Source: Lineus longissimus
Lineage: Eukaryota > Nemertea > Pilidiophora > Heteronemertea > Lineidae
Direction: 5' to 3'
Assembly: GCF_910592395.1 (NCBI RefSeq)
Contig: NC_088317.1
Location: forward strand, 3,162,001-3,226,000
Length of the DNA: 64,000 bases
The notes beneath the pieces are model-generated. The model saw only the letters and a list, made by a program, of their open reading frames with translations, had not been told where the DNA came from and made no database searches. A program made the position numbers and the translations under genes. Positions 51,938 through 64,000 of the stretch are shown in pieces. How positions within the stretch are numbered: position 1 is the first letter of the stretch; each line of letters begins with the position of its first letter.

Positions 51938-54900
51938 TCGACGCAACACTGGGGGAGGTTTTTCACGGAGGACAGGAACCCGATGCGGCGTCTAAATTGA
52001 AAAATGATTTTTTATCACATTTTACCAAATATTTACTGTCTAATATTGCTGTTACCAATGTCGTCCAAGAACCACTAGAGAGAAAAAAGGAAGCCAATTT
52101 TGAAATGTGGGCAACCTTAAGGAAGGAGTATTTTCGAGATATTGGGGGATATTATCTAATTCTACAATATGTCCAGACACCCTATGGTGAACATTACATG
52201 CACTTCTAATTATGGCTTATAGGGTGTGAGTATTTGAAAAATGTTCAGATAGCCCGATCGTGCAATGATATTTTTAACGGTCCGGTTGCTACATTGTATT
52301 TTAAGTCGTTATGCATTTACTCTATAATCACGAACCCTCATAATTGATTTTTACGTTTATTTCATATTTATTAGCCATGTACGTCATTATCGTTCGTTAT
52401 CCAGTGCTAAAAATAGCCAAGTTTCGCATTCCTTACGAAGAGCTATGCGAAAAACGATGTACGATGTGAAGGAATTTTATCGACAACAGTTTTTGATGAG
52501 TTCCTTGGTTCCTCATGGTGGTACAAGTATGAAAAGTTGACATATGAGTATCACATGACTGAATTCGCGCTGGACTTAGTGACAAATTAATTGTACACCT
52601 CAACAACACGATGCACACTCGGCTAATCGGGCATATTGTCGAAAGTACTTTTACTACGCACTTCGTCTTTTGTTGCCCTTCATGAGGGTTGTGAAACTTG
52701 CCGTGTGAGGACAAGCTGACTAAAGAATTCAAGGTATGTCTTTTGACTGATTTGATGATGTAAGTGTTGGCATCCACTAAGAATGTATGTATCGCCATAT
52801 TGCTTATGTAACCACCAGTTACGTAATTCTCATACAGTACGCCTTTACAATCCTATAACTTTATTTTCTACTGCTCGTGCTGCCTTGGTAATGTCACGTT
52901 GTGTGCATTATTTACGTCACCATATGCATATCAGCGTATTAGTGCAGACGATTCTGGTGTCGTACGACATTTGCCATACCAGATAAACTCTACTTTTACA
53001 TTTTAAGGTCAGTTGGTTTTTTAGATGAACACTTCATGCACAAGCATGGACTGCATCGATAACCGCATGTTGCCCAATTGGGTCATTTATCATAAATACC
53101 AGGCCCAGTACGTTACCCCTCAAAATGTTTAATTCGTTTCGAAAGACAGTGATGGGGAAAATAGATGAGTCTTTGCCACTGATCGTATACGTGTAAAAAG
53201 AGAGTTTATACGCGTTTTAGGAAAACGTATTCCCACATTCTTACACAAAACAACCCCGAGTTCAAAAGGTTAACTGGTCTTTTTTAAGAATCGTGGAGTC
53301 TTGGCTAACGGACTCAATCTATTGGTCAATATCCATGCTATTTATCCGTTTTTTGGTGCGTCTGTTTCACATAGGCCTTCGACCGGCGCTAAATAACATC
53401 GAATGATTTGCTCACTGGGCGCTGCGTTTTTCCTAAAAGCTGGTCTCTGTCGTGCACCAAGTTTCTTTTTAAGATTCATAAACTACAGTTTATTACTAGT
53501 CAGAATTATTTCATTCTTTCCACTGTTTTTGAGTTTATCTAGTTGTATCAGGAACAATTGAATGACTTGTATTTTTTAAGTCCCTGAGGTCGCCATAGCC
53601 ATTGCCACCAACCGACTATACCCAATTTTAATATGTCTATCCGTTCTACCTGATAAATTCCGACATTTGGATCAAGTTTATAATCAGTATTCGGGCCGTC
53701 ATCCGTCAGGCAATGTCAACGATGCGTGGGCAATTACTTGATCGGGCTGTGCGATCGGTCGATTGAGAGATTTTGCCTGACTGGTTGTGTTGGGAAATGA
53801 ATTATGACGGGATTCGCGAAAGGGACATTTTTAAATTGTGAAGTTTTGTTAAGTGATGACGCAAAGCTAGTGAATAAATTGAATGCAACTAATAATACAT
53901 TAGAAAAGTGTATTCTTCATTTCACGTACGTTGATATACTTATACAATGTAAATACAGTGCAAATATAAGGCATTAATTATATAGATTTGATGCACTTCG
54001 CCTCAGTAATGGTGAGCCATTTATTTAATAAACGCTATAATGAGAAGGTCATCCGACTGATAATTTGAAGTGGTGTGGGCCTTAAATCAAGCTACATACT
54101 TAAACTACGAGAACGTCCGCAAGGTTTCGCCACCGATTTATAATTAATCGCGAATGCATGTAATATCGATAGTTATGATTTTGATCTCAAAAAATAATTT
54201 ATAAACCGCCAAGTTTCGTACCTCTTGATTTTTGCAAGGCGAAAAAATGTTTGAAAAAATAAAATGTTCGCTATTTTTTGACGAATTACGAAATTTCGCG
54301 GGAAATCCTCGAAAATAAACCGCACAAATCTCTTGGCTGTTTGCTGAAGTCTAGAGAAAAAAAATGGGTCTTTAAATATCATGTCAATTATATTCAAACG
54401 GCTAGTTCAGCATGAATATTTTTCTAAGAAGGTCATTTCTGTCCACATAATTCTTTCTAATTTATATCATCTTAATTATGCCAATCATAGACCGCATCCT
54501 GATATTCATGCATTTGTCGCTTATACTCGCTAACGAATATGAAATAACTGAGAGGAGAGGGGGTGTTTTGAAACACCTTGATATACGAGGATGGCTAAAT
54601 CGAATGCACTTCCATATAGCTCACTGCACGCGACCCCGAACTCAGTAAGAACTTTTCTTCGTATGATGGCATCGATATATTGTAAGTGTACCCAGACACC
54701 AAAATCGAATGAGATTCAGGCCGTTTTGCCAGTAAGTAAGACCTCACAATGCGTTTTTGTCTGTTAACTTTTAGCTGTGCTTTCCAGTACGTTATCATCG
54801 TATCAAAGCTACCCTGTCCGCATTCAATTGAAAAAGAAGCATTTTTGATTTTCTTCCTGTTGCATTTTTAGTTTATTCAACTTACTACCCCCTTTCCTTT

Positions 54901-55013
54901 GTCATGTAATTGCAAGTACAGTGAATGCAAATTATCAAGAAATTAATTCATACGTGTCAGCAAGTAGTTTAGAAAAGAATGAAGTTTAAGGCCTACGCCA
55001 TTCCTTATAAAAA

Positions 55014-55038
55014 TTTGAAATTTGAAATTTGAAATTTG
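55014..55038. repeat. Short tandem repeat, TTTGAAA units
   Basis: TTTGAAAT is repeated about three times in tandem, a minor simple repeat. Confidence 0.7.
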
Positions 55039-56900
55039 TTATTATTGCGTATATAAATACGTACAGAATACAAATTTCAACATTGTCGTTGCGTAGACAG
55101 ATAAGTTCAATGGTTAGTGAACTACATGTAGACGAGCGGCTAATTTGATAACAGAAAGTCCCCTATATTCAATGTTTGAACCAAGTGCTATAGTCTTTCG
55201 GAACAATCAGTGGTTAAACATTCTTCTCAGATTTATATTTGGTGACAGCGGATATGATGCGGATCGAAAAACTACACCCCTCATGCAGATGTATGTGGTA
55301 TTCCTGTGATTTTCGACTTCAACACAACCAATGCTGTATCTGTACGTTGTAGTGTTGAGATGAGGTCATCTCCTCAAATGGAGCCATACCTCAGAGCGAT
55401 TAGCGACAAACGATTATTATTTTTGATTAAAAAACGTCGAATGTAAAAGAATATTCTGAAAACTGTTGAAGCAAAATGTAGAATTAAAATGTACAATCGC
55501 CACCATGTGACAAATGACTCGATGAGTTGATATGAATATAATCGGGGATTTTTTTTACAAAACAACGCTGATAAAAAGTCCTCGGAGGGGAATATAAAGC
55601 AAACGCATTTTTTATTTTACATTGGATCAATGGACCAGGATATACCTGACTTAATAGTGATAATAAATACGGGAAATATGGACTGACACTCTGACATTAC
55701 AAGCAGACTCTCCTCAAAGACATATCGTGAATACCCTATGCAAATACATGTGCCGTGGTATATATGCCTACGAAACTGACTTTAGTCTATATTATACTCG
55801 GTTTTACGTTGTAGTATTTTGGCTACGGTAGGTTTTTACTGGTCGTAGCGTTTTTAAAGCTCCTAACTTTCTCACTTCCAAAGGCCGAGAGAGCACTAGC
55901 CGTCTGATCGAACAACTTATGTAACAGACAATTCAGGGCCGCGACTTTCTGGTGATTATTTCTAGAACTGATATAGGCTATAAGAATCTGGAACATGAGA
56001 AAGGCCAAAAACTTCTAGGGAGCATCAGGTGTGAGCAGACGATACACATAATGACGTCATGTGGTACCAAAGACAACAAGTTGGACGTAATGTTGACAAT
56101 TCCAACAAAATAAGCCACTTTCATTCCGTACATACATTGCGACAAAAATGAGTGCACGATGATCACGTGATTGAATAATGATATCTAATTGGCTGGGGCC
56201 AAAGGGCGCCACACAGCGACCATTTAGCATCTTTTAGGACATTGAGCAAACACAAGATTTATTCTTTAATTATATTATAGTCATATATCTTTGTTTCCAG
56301 TGCTTCGCGCGTTTTAAAATAAGCGGTTAATTTATGTCAAAAGAATTGTTGTAGCCTGATGTGTGTATTATTGTCATGGTATAGTTGTACAGATATTGAT
56401 ATTATGATATTGTGAAGAAGCCTCTATTGCAGCATTCTGTGTGAATATACTAAGTCTTGTAAACACTATAAATAGAACGGATATTCCGAAGTTATTTTAT
56501 ATATTTTTATAGGAAGAAAGATATATAAAAACACTCAGTCAGAAATTTTGAATCTTTCGAATGGCGTGCCCACTTCGGTTGACAAGATTTTTTAATTTTT
56601 AAAAAATGAATCAAATTTTTTCTTCCACTGGAAAAATGAACGGTTGAGTTAAAAATGTGCGAAATATAAAAAATGGTGTGATGATGAATACTTAACTTTG
56701 TGCCAAACAGCCTAGTATGTGTATTAGTGTAGGATAATGCATTACAGTTAGGTATGAGGCCATGGAAATAACACGTTGCTCAAAGGAGACGTTTCGGGCA
56801 CCAGAATAAAGAGGAACATTGTTTATCTTGAAACGTATGCACACCGACGCGTATGTGCACAAACACTGTTAGTTATTGATGTTGTGATGATAAGTAGAAA

Positions 56901-56975
56901 GGATGCCTCTACAGTATATAAATTCAAAGATGGCTGCCATCACGTTTTAAAAATCAAAGATGGCTGCCAGCACAT
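56901..56975 (+). repeat. Block repeat with AAAGATGGCTGCC units, copy 1
   Basis: Begins GGATGCCTCTACAGTATATA and contains two units ending in CAAAGATGGCTGCCA about 32 bp apart. A related block begins at 57817 with TGATGCCTCCGCAGTTTAAA and three units. The two blocks are direct repeats about 916 bp apart. Confidence 0.65.
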
Positions 56976-57816
56976 TCAAGTATATCACTGAAAATACCAA
57001 GTGGATGACTTTCGATTAGGCTTTGTCGATATAGTGACCATATTGTTGTAACGATGTAGACAGTCGTGTACCTGTCGTGCAATTTCGACCAAAAAATTCT
57101 GAGTAAACTTGGTTTCTTGAATGGTGAGGTTAGGTTTTTTCTCATTTTGGTGTCAGATGTTTGAGTTAAATCAATATGCCATCCGTGTCAAAATATTCCG
57201 ACGAAAATAATATCTGATTATTTTATATTATCATGGTCTCACTGGTGCACTGTCTGAATAGTACATTGTAGTTTGACGACGATATTCAAATCACCGATGC
57301 CTTTTTGCACTAACTGTTTGAACATATCTTTATCGGCGTTTAATAATACAGTGTTCCCATAATAGTGCGTACTTGGAAATCACTCGACTTTTATCTTATT
57401 GTTCTGCTCCTGATGCTTTCTTGTCATCCTAATATGCAAGTAACACGAACAATATTTTATACTAGGCATATTCAATTACCACGGACGTAAAGTAAAGTGT
57501 TGTATGTCGTCCGACACATGGTGTTACCTTTACGTACAGTAAGCTGTGATACAAAACTAGAGGCCCAAAATGAAATATTCAGCGCAAAAGTATTTTATAC
57601 CTGTATCCATGAAACCATAAAGCTACGGAAGCAATATGTTCGCCCCAAGATGCACATTCACTGCCTGTCTAAAAGCTTGCTGTAGCATAATCACAAACTG
57701 AAGCCGCCGATTCGAACTCCCTTCCGAAGTGGTCCGATATCCTGGAGACGTCTGACGTCACCAGTGATTGACACAGGTTCAGGACTATTTGAGATATTCT
57801 AGTCATGAGTAGTTAT

Positions 57817-57915
57817 GATGCCTCCGCAGTTTAAAATTAAAGATGGCCGCCTGCAAATTTTGAAATTAATGATGGCTGCTTGCACATTTCAAAAATTTTA
57901 AAGATGGCTGCCAGC
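57817..57915 (+). repeat. Block repeat with AAAGATGGCNGCC units, copy 2
   Basis: Contains AAAGATGGCCGCC, ATGATGGCTGCTTGC and AAAGATGGCTGCCAGC at spacing of about 30 bp. The core AAGATGGCNGCC is close to the YY1-type AANATGGCGGC consensus, but whether anything binds here is unknown. Confidence 0.65.
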
Positions 57916-59630
57916 ATATTTCGCCACAGTCGGTATCTCTATTGACACTGACAGTTCTAATTTTTCATTCATTCAGTTTGCTCTGTCTGGTTTGTTTGAT
58001 GCATTAGTACGGTTTTTTTGTCTTATTCAACATGGCGTCTAACCCATATGTTGTAAGCGGGTACGATGAATGTGATCAAAACTAGTTTGCCAGCGTTCCG
58101 AGCGGAAATTTGGTGGACTGAAAAAAACGAGGAACTGTCACTCAACCCCGACAGCTAACCCAAGCACACCAAATTTGTCCCAAAAAAATAAAGCGCTATA
58201 TCGGCCTAACAAATGTCTGCAATCAACTAATCAATTAAAATATATAATTGTAATATATAATCGTATTTACCAATAAAATCTCATACGATACATTGCTGCT
58301 GTCTGTGAACCAACTGCACAGTGGGTTTTGATAGCAGAAAAAGGCCTTTATTTGCTGATCGATTAACATGTACAGGATACACAAAAACTCGGAGAAAAGA
58401 AAATTTAAGCGTTATGAATTTTAATTTGTTCACCAAATTGTGTTGTATTATTCATACTACGAGATCGTTCGAGTCCCGCTGGCCTAACTGTTCTGTTATC
58501 TTTCTGCTGTTAAAACCTCTACTATGACTGGCATCGCACACCAGTCCTGCCCTCCAAGCTCATTTGCCATAAAGTATGTATTGTAATTAACCAATGTAAC
58601 TGCCATATGGTGTTCGTTTTAGTTAAGGATTGAACTGAACATACTGTATATTATTCCGTTGCCTTTTTGAGTAATGGAATATCGGGTGACCCAAAAAAAG
58701 GTCCCGCTCATAAAAGTTAAATATTTTAAAGACTATATCAGATATTCATGTAACAATAGAATTCACACTGATCATGACAACACGCATTATCTGTTAGTAA
58801 CAGAAAAAAAGAAAGAAAAAAATGCCTAAAACATACAACACTAAAATCGGAAAATCCGGATATCTTATGAAAAATTTCAATTCAAAGAAATCGTCAATTT
58901 CCTTACTGTACTAATAGGTGCAAGGTATAACTTTGCAAGAGTTTGAGTAAAAAATGCAAAATTCAAGAAGTAAATTTTGAATGCTCCTGGCTGATTCGTC
59001 TTTCAGATAACAAACCTTTACAAGCGGGACGTATTTTCTGGGCCACCCGGTATGGATCATGGACCTGCTGTACATTGTATGTTGTTTTTGGTGCTTTTTC
59101 ATTTATTTATTTTATGTTTTCTTATTGAGATTAAGTTCGGTCAGTTATGAAACGATAATAACCAGCAACTGTTGCCAAGCATTCAAAAGGTTGGGCAGGG
59201 AAACCTCGTGTCTTTTATGTTTAGTACGTCGCCCACGTTATGCCAGGGGAAACGAAGTCAAACTATTTAAATGGTGTGCGATTTGTCACATTCGAAAATA
59301 ATGTTTCTGCCACTGATAATATGTATAAAGCTTATAAGTGACTGTACAGTTTACTGTTATGTGAGTGGTCAAAGTTCTTTTGGACAAAATTGCAATATTT
59401 TCGTTTAGTTCCGTATATTTTAAAACAAATGAAATGTGAATACGCATGCCGCCGAAGTACCTCGTAGAAGGATTCACATCCGAGTCAAAGGTCAATTTCA
59501 AAACTTTATGTGGATCATTGTTAAACTGATATCATTGGGTATGAGAAAACAGCGAAAAGACGAAATAGAGAAATCTTCAGATTGGTCAAAGGGCCGTCTT
59601 ATACTGCACAATTATATTGGTATATAATCA

Positions 59631-59843
59631 GGTCTGGTCGAACACCAGAATCCGAGTATACACCAGAATGTGGGTTTTCCATTCCAAGATGAACTTTACC
59701 AAAGTCTGCATACGTCATTATACAGTCTACATACGTTTATTGCTGAAGCTACTCGATGTTGATAGCTTTATTCTTGTTTTTTTGTGTCTCTGTTTTCGAA
59801 TATATACCCTAAGAAATAACTCATATTCTGGTGTTCGTCCCGC
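59631..59843. mobile_element. 213-bp MITE with CGAACACCAGAAT inverted ends
   Basis: Left end GGTCTGGTCGAACACCAGAA (from 59631) is mirrored by the right end ATTCTGGTGTTCGTCCCGC (to 59843), with CGAACACCAGAAT perfect in both. Its interior shares a segment of about 58 bp (59748-59806) with 60090-60146. No coding capacity. Confidence 0.6.
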
Positions 59844-59872
59844 ATAGCAGTACTATAGGAATCCCGGCCTCG

Positions 59873-59926
59873 TCATCGAAATGACGGGATGAACGTAGAT
59901 TAAACGTGATAAAATCACGCTTAATC
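59873..59926. other. Pair of small hairpins
   Basis: GTCATCGAAATGAC (59873-59886) and GATTAAACGTGATAAAATCACGCTTAATC's arms (59898-59926) are consecutive inverted repeats; the second has about 12 paired positions and a 5-nt loop. They lie immediately beside the MITE end at 59843. Function unknown. Confidence 0.5.
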
Positions 59927-60089
59927 ATCGCATAAGAATTTATCATGTGAACAAGAATGTATGCAAACACTTTGTGCTAACCATGGGATCGACCGCTAGT
60001 CGCCCCCAGAACTGGGAAACCTTTTTGCGGCTGTCTTGGGCGTGGTGATGTTATCATCATGTTCCATCATATTCCGTTTCGTTTATTTA

Positions 60090-60146
60090 GCTACTCGATG
60101 CTGATTGCTTTATTCTTGTATCTTCGTGTCTCTGTTTTCGAATACC
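60090..60146 (+). repeat. Direct repeat of 59748-59806
   Basis: GCTACTCGATGCTGATTGCT and the following TTATTCTTGTATCTTCGTGT, TCTGTTTTCGAATA match the segment inside the neighbouring MITE with a few changes and a short indel, 342 bp apart. It may be a second, broken copy of the element. Confidence 0.6.
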
Positions 60147-63100
60147 CTACATCGTGTGGTGCATTCATGTATATAATCGCTACAGCTCATACAAGTCGGA
60201 CCGTTTCTATTCTTATATACCATTTTGGTTATTCAGTAATTTAGATGTGAATCATTTACATTCCATGAAGTATTGACACTTTCAAGCCGAATTATTAGAT
60301 TTTTACGAAATGCGAAAGACTACATAATGATTCTTCCGTTTCAGTAATTTACAGTGATTGACAGGGACAGACTGATTCCAAATGTTTCTTGAGACTTTGA
60401 TGGATTTTCGGCCAAAATGCTGTGTTCATTTGGATATTGGTATGAACTGCCAACGATGGGTGCGGGACTACAACACTTACCGACCTCGAAACTTGTACCT
60501 ATCTGGCACAGCTTACCTGTTTCATGACTTTGGCTTGTATTTCTCGAAAATGCCTAAAGAAAAAGATGGAACCAGTCCATTCCGGTTTTTCTGTCACTTC
60601 CGGTTTAGAACTCCTCAGACAGCCTTAAACTAGGCGTCTTCATTCGCTTCTCTCTCTATGTGAAATAACATGAATGCTACACAGCTTACGATCTTTGGCG
60701 ACTGGTTTATAGCGATTGAAATTGGTATGCTTCTGACCTTCATGTAACATTTAATCATACAGTGGACGTTTTTCAGTGCTATGTACCAAACCGTGCGAAC
60801 AACTTCTAGGGAAAAGAGCACTAAAATGCAAACATTGTGTAAAATCATTGGAAATCACTCAGGTTTATTATAAATGTTCGACTACAAACACAACAGTCTC
60901 TATGTCCACAGTGTTTTTGGTCGTTGTGCTAGACAACTGGTGACATTTCTTTAAAGGCCTTCTCCCTTCGTTCAAAAATCTGAAAATCAAACTTAAATTT
61001 GAAAAATCGTCAGTTGTAAAATACGAACTGAATAAAAAATTCAATAAAGCTGTTATGTAGACTGATACACAAGTATCACAGATGCTAAGTTCCTGCGAAT
61101 TGCGTGCATGATAATTGCACAATGTATTTCTATTACATGAACAACAAGCAAAATGTCATGAACACGAATGAGGTATAGGCCTTTTGAGTCTTGTTGTTTT
61201 TTTTACACAAACTATACTGTATACACTACATGTCTTACACTAAAATATTATTTCAAAAGTGAGTCCAGGGGGATAATTTCAGCAAGGCAATTTAGTCTTT
61301 GAGACAGAAAGTCCCAGAGTTTGCACCGGAGTGACGAAAATGACATTTAATTCGGACAATAACTAAATGTTTGCCAATGAATGCCGTGCAAAATATCATA
61401 ATATGAGTTTTTTTCATGTGCTATACATATGTAGTATCGTTGTTACAAATGTATTTTGGGTTGTTTTGTCTTTTAATTCCAACTTTTAAAACGACGCACG
61501 TTGAAAGTATAAACAGTTCAAACTAGGCTTCCCGCCAGAAACCAACAACATACAACTTTTATATTCGAAACATACGAATACCTCACGTTGATGAGTTTAT
61601 GTTTAGTATACTTAAAATCCTTTCGAAGTGGTATGTGATCAGGTGTAGCATATAATGCAAGTGTAAGGCCTTACTATCGACTTAGTTTTGAGTGAACATG
61701 TGGTCTGGCGGGGAACCTTGGTATATTTTGTATGGAAACTATTGCACAAAAGATAGCTGAAGGTCACTATGTCTTCGCTCTATAGATCTGCGTGACTTTT
61801 TAGACTGCCAGCCCGTCGTTGAGATCACGTGTTGGTCATGTGGTGGTGGCGAATCAAAGATGGCGACCAGTCACATGACTTTAAAGTTTATTTTTGTTGC
61901 TCTAAATATCGCCAGAAGTAGCCATTGATGTATTTTAATTGTATCTTACCACACCAGAATGCAATCTTTTAGTCATTATAAATGTATACCAAAGCTCACA
62001 TTAACCCTATACTATAAAGATGTGTATTAATTGTGCTTAGAGGCTAATGTTTTAGCTGAATATGGAACTTAAAAAGATGAAGGCCAAGCTATTTTTCCCA
62101 TCACGATTTCTAATGCTGTTCAGATGTTTCTAACTTTATTCACAACTCGTGCCCCAAAAAGAACACAATATTTTGGAACATTCTATAGTATATTGTGATA
62201 GGACCCGAGAGACAAAACTATGGGGCTAATATATGTGTATACATGGAGTTGAAATTGATGTATTTCCCTTTTAAATTTCTAAAATGCCGTGCAAAATCTG
62301 AGCTGCAGACAACAGTGCTCTTATACTTGAATGATTATTGCTCATTATCTTTAAGTCTATTACTTATCATCATTATAAAAAATATTTTGATTCATATATT
62401 TGTTCAAAACCCCGTAGCATAATACCCGTCGGTGACGGGTTTGGGCGTGCCAGCAGTTTACCTGTGTGGTGTCGATGTAGCGTTCTTAATACGGCAAGTA
62501 TTTATATCAAACTGGCAAAAAATCTCTTCACGTCGAATAGGCCTATATATACTAGCTCATAAATTAATACCAATGCTGACGTACACAGTATCTTCCACAC
62601 GCATCAGCAGCAGAGTACAGCGGATAGGAGGGCGCACCTGAACAGGAGTCTTTTGCCTGGAAAGTTGCGCCATACAATTTGATTAATTGATCGATTGATT
62701 GACTAGAACAAGGCTATTTTTAAAAGCTGTTTTGCCCCCTGTCTTCACAAGTGGTCGGCGTATATGCCCTATTTCTCAAATAGAACTTCAGCTTTGAAGA
62801 GATTCTACACAGGCACCTACAAACTGAAAATAAGTTTAAAAAAAGACGGAAGCAGGACAGCCGAGGGATGGATCGCGCACATCTGTCTAGAGACATACCG
62901 CATGCAGGCCTGTGCCTGCACGCTGTTTTAGGGTGTGTTTATCAACTTGCGCACTCTGTCCAACGTGCACGCTGTTTTAGAGCTGTTTTGCTTGCTTTGT
63001 TGATAGTTTTGCATGTACTGCATGGATACAGGCATTTTATGACCAGTATTTGATATATGTACGTTAAATGTTAGAGATCAGAGCGTTAAGGGAACATGTG

Positions 63101-63660
63101 AATGTAAAAATGAAAAATGGGTGTTGTAGTTGTATTTCTTGCCACTAGATGACGCAATAAAGGGATCGCCCTCTGGCGGTGAGAATGGATAAATTGACTC
63201 CCATTCAATAGGTATTGCTCCTTGTGGCTGGTGTTGCTCTATTATTGTCACATACACATTCCTTAAATAGATTATGATTAAATACATGTTTTTAATGGGG
63301 TCCTGAGACTTCTCTAAGATACCCAGTATCGTGCCCAGCACGACATATGCATGTACATGTTATGTGAACTTGCGGCTAATTTCCTTTATCTGTGGAAGAT
63401 CAGAACTATCATCTTGCTCGTCTTTATCACTGCGATAATCAACGGAAATCAGACTGAAAACAAGACAGATTGTGTGTGGTCTTCGCAGTTCGAAAATCTC
63501 AATCTTTTTATTCTTGGTAACACACATCTATTGTAATTGGACGAATTTCATATTCATGATCATAACGAATCTCGGCTTGAAAGTTTGAGACTCATACTGA
63601 TTTTAGCATGATTCGCAGTGTCTTTAATTAACCAGGTGTTTTGGTGCTATAACTCGACCC

Positions 63661-63895
63661 CTTTTCTGATATTTATGGACTGAGTGGAATGCGGGGTACA
63701 ATGGCTTTCGGGGTGAAGGAGCATTCCCAAACATTTACGTCAGTTCCCCAAATGTGGCGAAATGTGCGTTTTATGACTCAAAATACTTTTCTGATATTTG
63801 TGTACTGACAATAGAATGGCTTTCAGAGTGTTCGAGCGCTCGGGATTTCCCAGAGATTTACGGGAGTTTCCGAAGTGTGACGACGAATTAAATGT
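63661..63895 (+). repeat. Imperfect tandem duplication, about 125-bp unit
   Basis: CTTTTCTGATATTTATGGAC (63661) and CTTTTCTGATATTTGTGTAC (63786) begin two units that also share AATGGCTTTC, GCATTCCCA/GGATTTCCCA and TTTACG words at corresponding offsets. The duplication is near the right edge, so further units may lie outside the window. Confidence 0.65.
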
Positions 63896-64000
63896 TTTTT
63901 TCTGAGTAATAATTTAATCATTTGGTCAATTGGCAGTGTAGAATGTAAGTGTAAGTCTGCGTGTTCAACAAATCAGACAAGCGTGCATTATTTGTAAATA

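Larger units (their letters stand above)
51938..64000. other. 12-kb gene-poor stretch downstream of the nuclear receptor
   Basis: The 3' untranslated region of the receptor must begin here, but I cannot place its end. No further gene is recognised on either strand: all open frames are about 120 codons or fewer and without motif. It contains several small repeats listed separately (55014-55038, 56901-56975, 57817-57915, 59631-59843, 60090-60146, 63661-63895). Confidence 0.45.

Noticed and set aside
1-64000. CRISPR arrays, bacterial operons, prophage or plasmid features
   Set aside because: Introns, a eukaryotic tRNA form, LINEs and animal gene families show this is animal nuclear DNA; no spaced identical repeats of CRISPR type were seen.

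Overview
This is a window of nuclear DNA from an invertebrate bilaterian animal, most likely marine. The genes are split by GT-AG introns, non-coding DNA is abundant (two gene-poor stretches of about 12-15 kb), and there are several small inverted-repeat transposons and CR1/L2-type LINE remnants. The palindromic word TACATGTA recurs throughout, as is common in marine invertebrate genomes. The phylum cannot be fixed from the sequence alone; this rests on gene family and repeat style.

Layout. 1-13.2 kb has no gene I can support; it holds an 831-bp foldback element with a 6-bp target-site duplication (8511-9341) and a GAT/GAC microsatellite. 13.6-23.7 kb is a head-to-tail cluster of four minus-strand, three-exon rhodopsin-class GPCR genes (called A, B, C and D here), with identical intron positions and phases. 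A MITE and a broken LINE reverse transcriptase lie between C and D. 25.4-26.1 kb is a second broken LINE (plus strand), followed by a tRNA-Ala(AGC) gene at 26390-26462. 27.2-29.8 kb is a complete nine-exon RFC4 gene on the minus strand. 30-45.7 kb is gene-poor. 45.75-51.94 kb is a plus-strand NR2E-family nuclear receptor most like the insect HR83 type, with six coding exons found and the short first coding exon not placed with confidence. 51.9-64 kb is again gene-poor, with small repeats.

The genes are not an operon or pathway: RFC4 is a housekeeping replication factor, the nuclear receptor is an isolated transcription factor in a gene-poor setting, and the GPCR cluster is an expanding receptor family. 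The most interesting biology is in that cluster. The receptors lack several hallmark class A residues (DRY reads DRL, NPxxY reads NFxxY, no TM3/ECL2 disulfide cysteines, no TM4 tryptophan). Copies B and C look homogenised in exon 3 but not in exon 1, and copy D has lost the AG of one splice acceptor.
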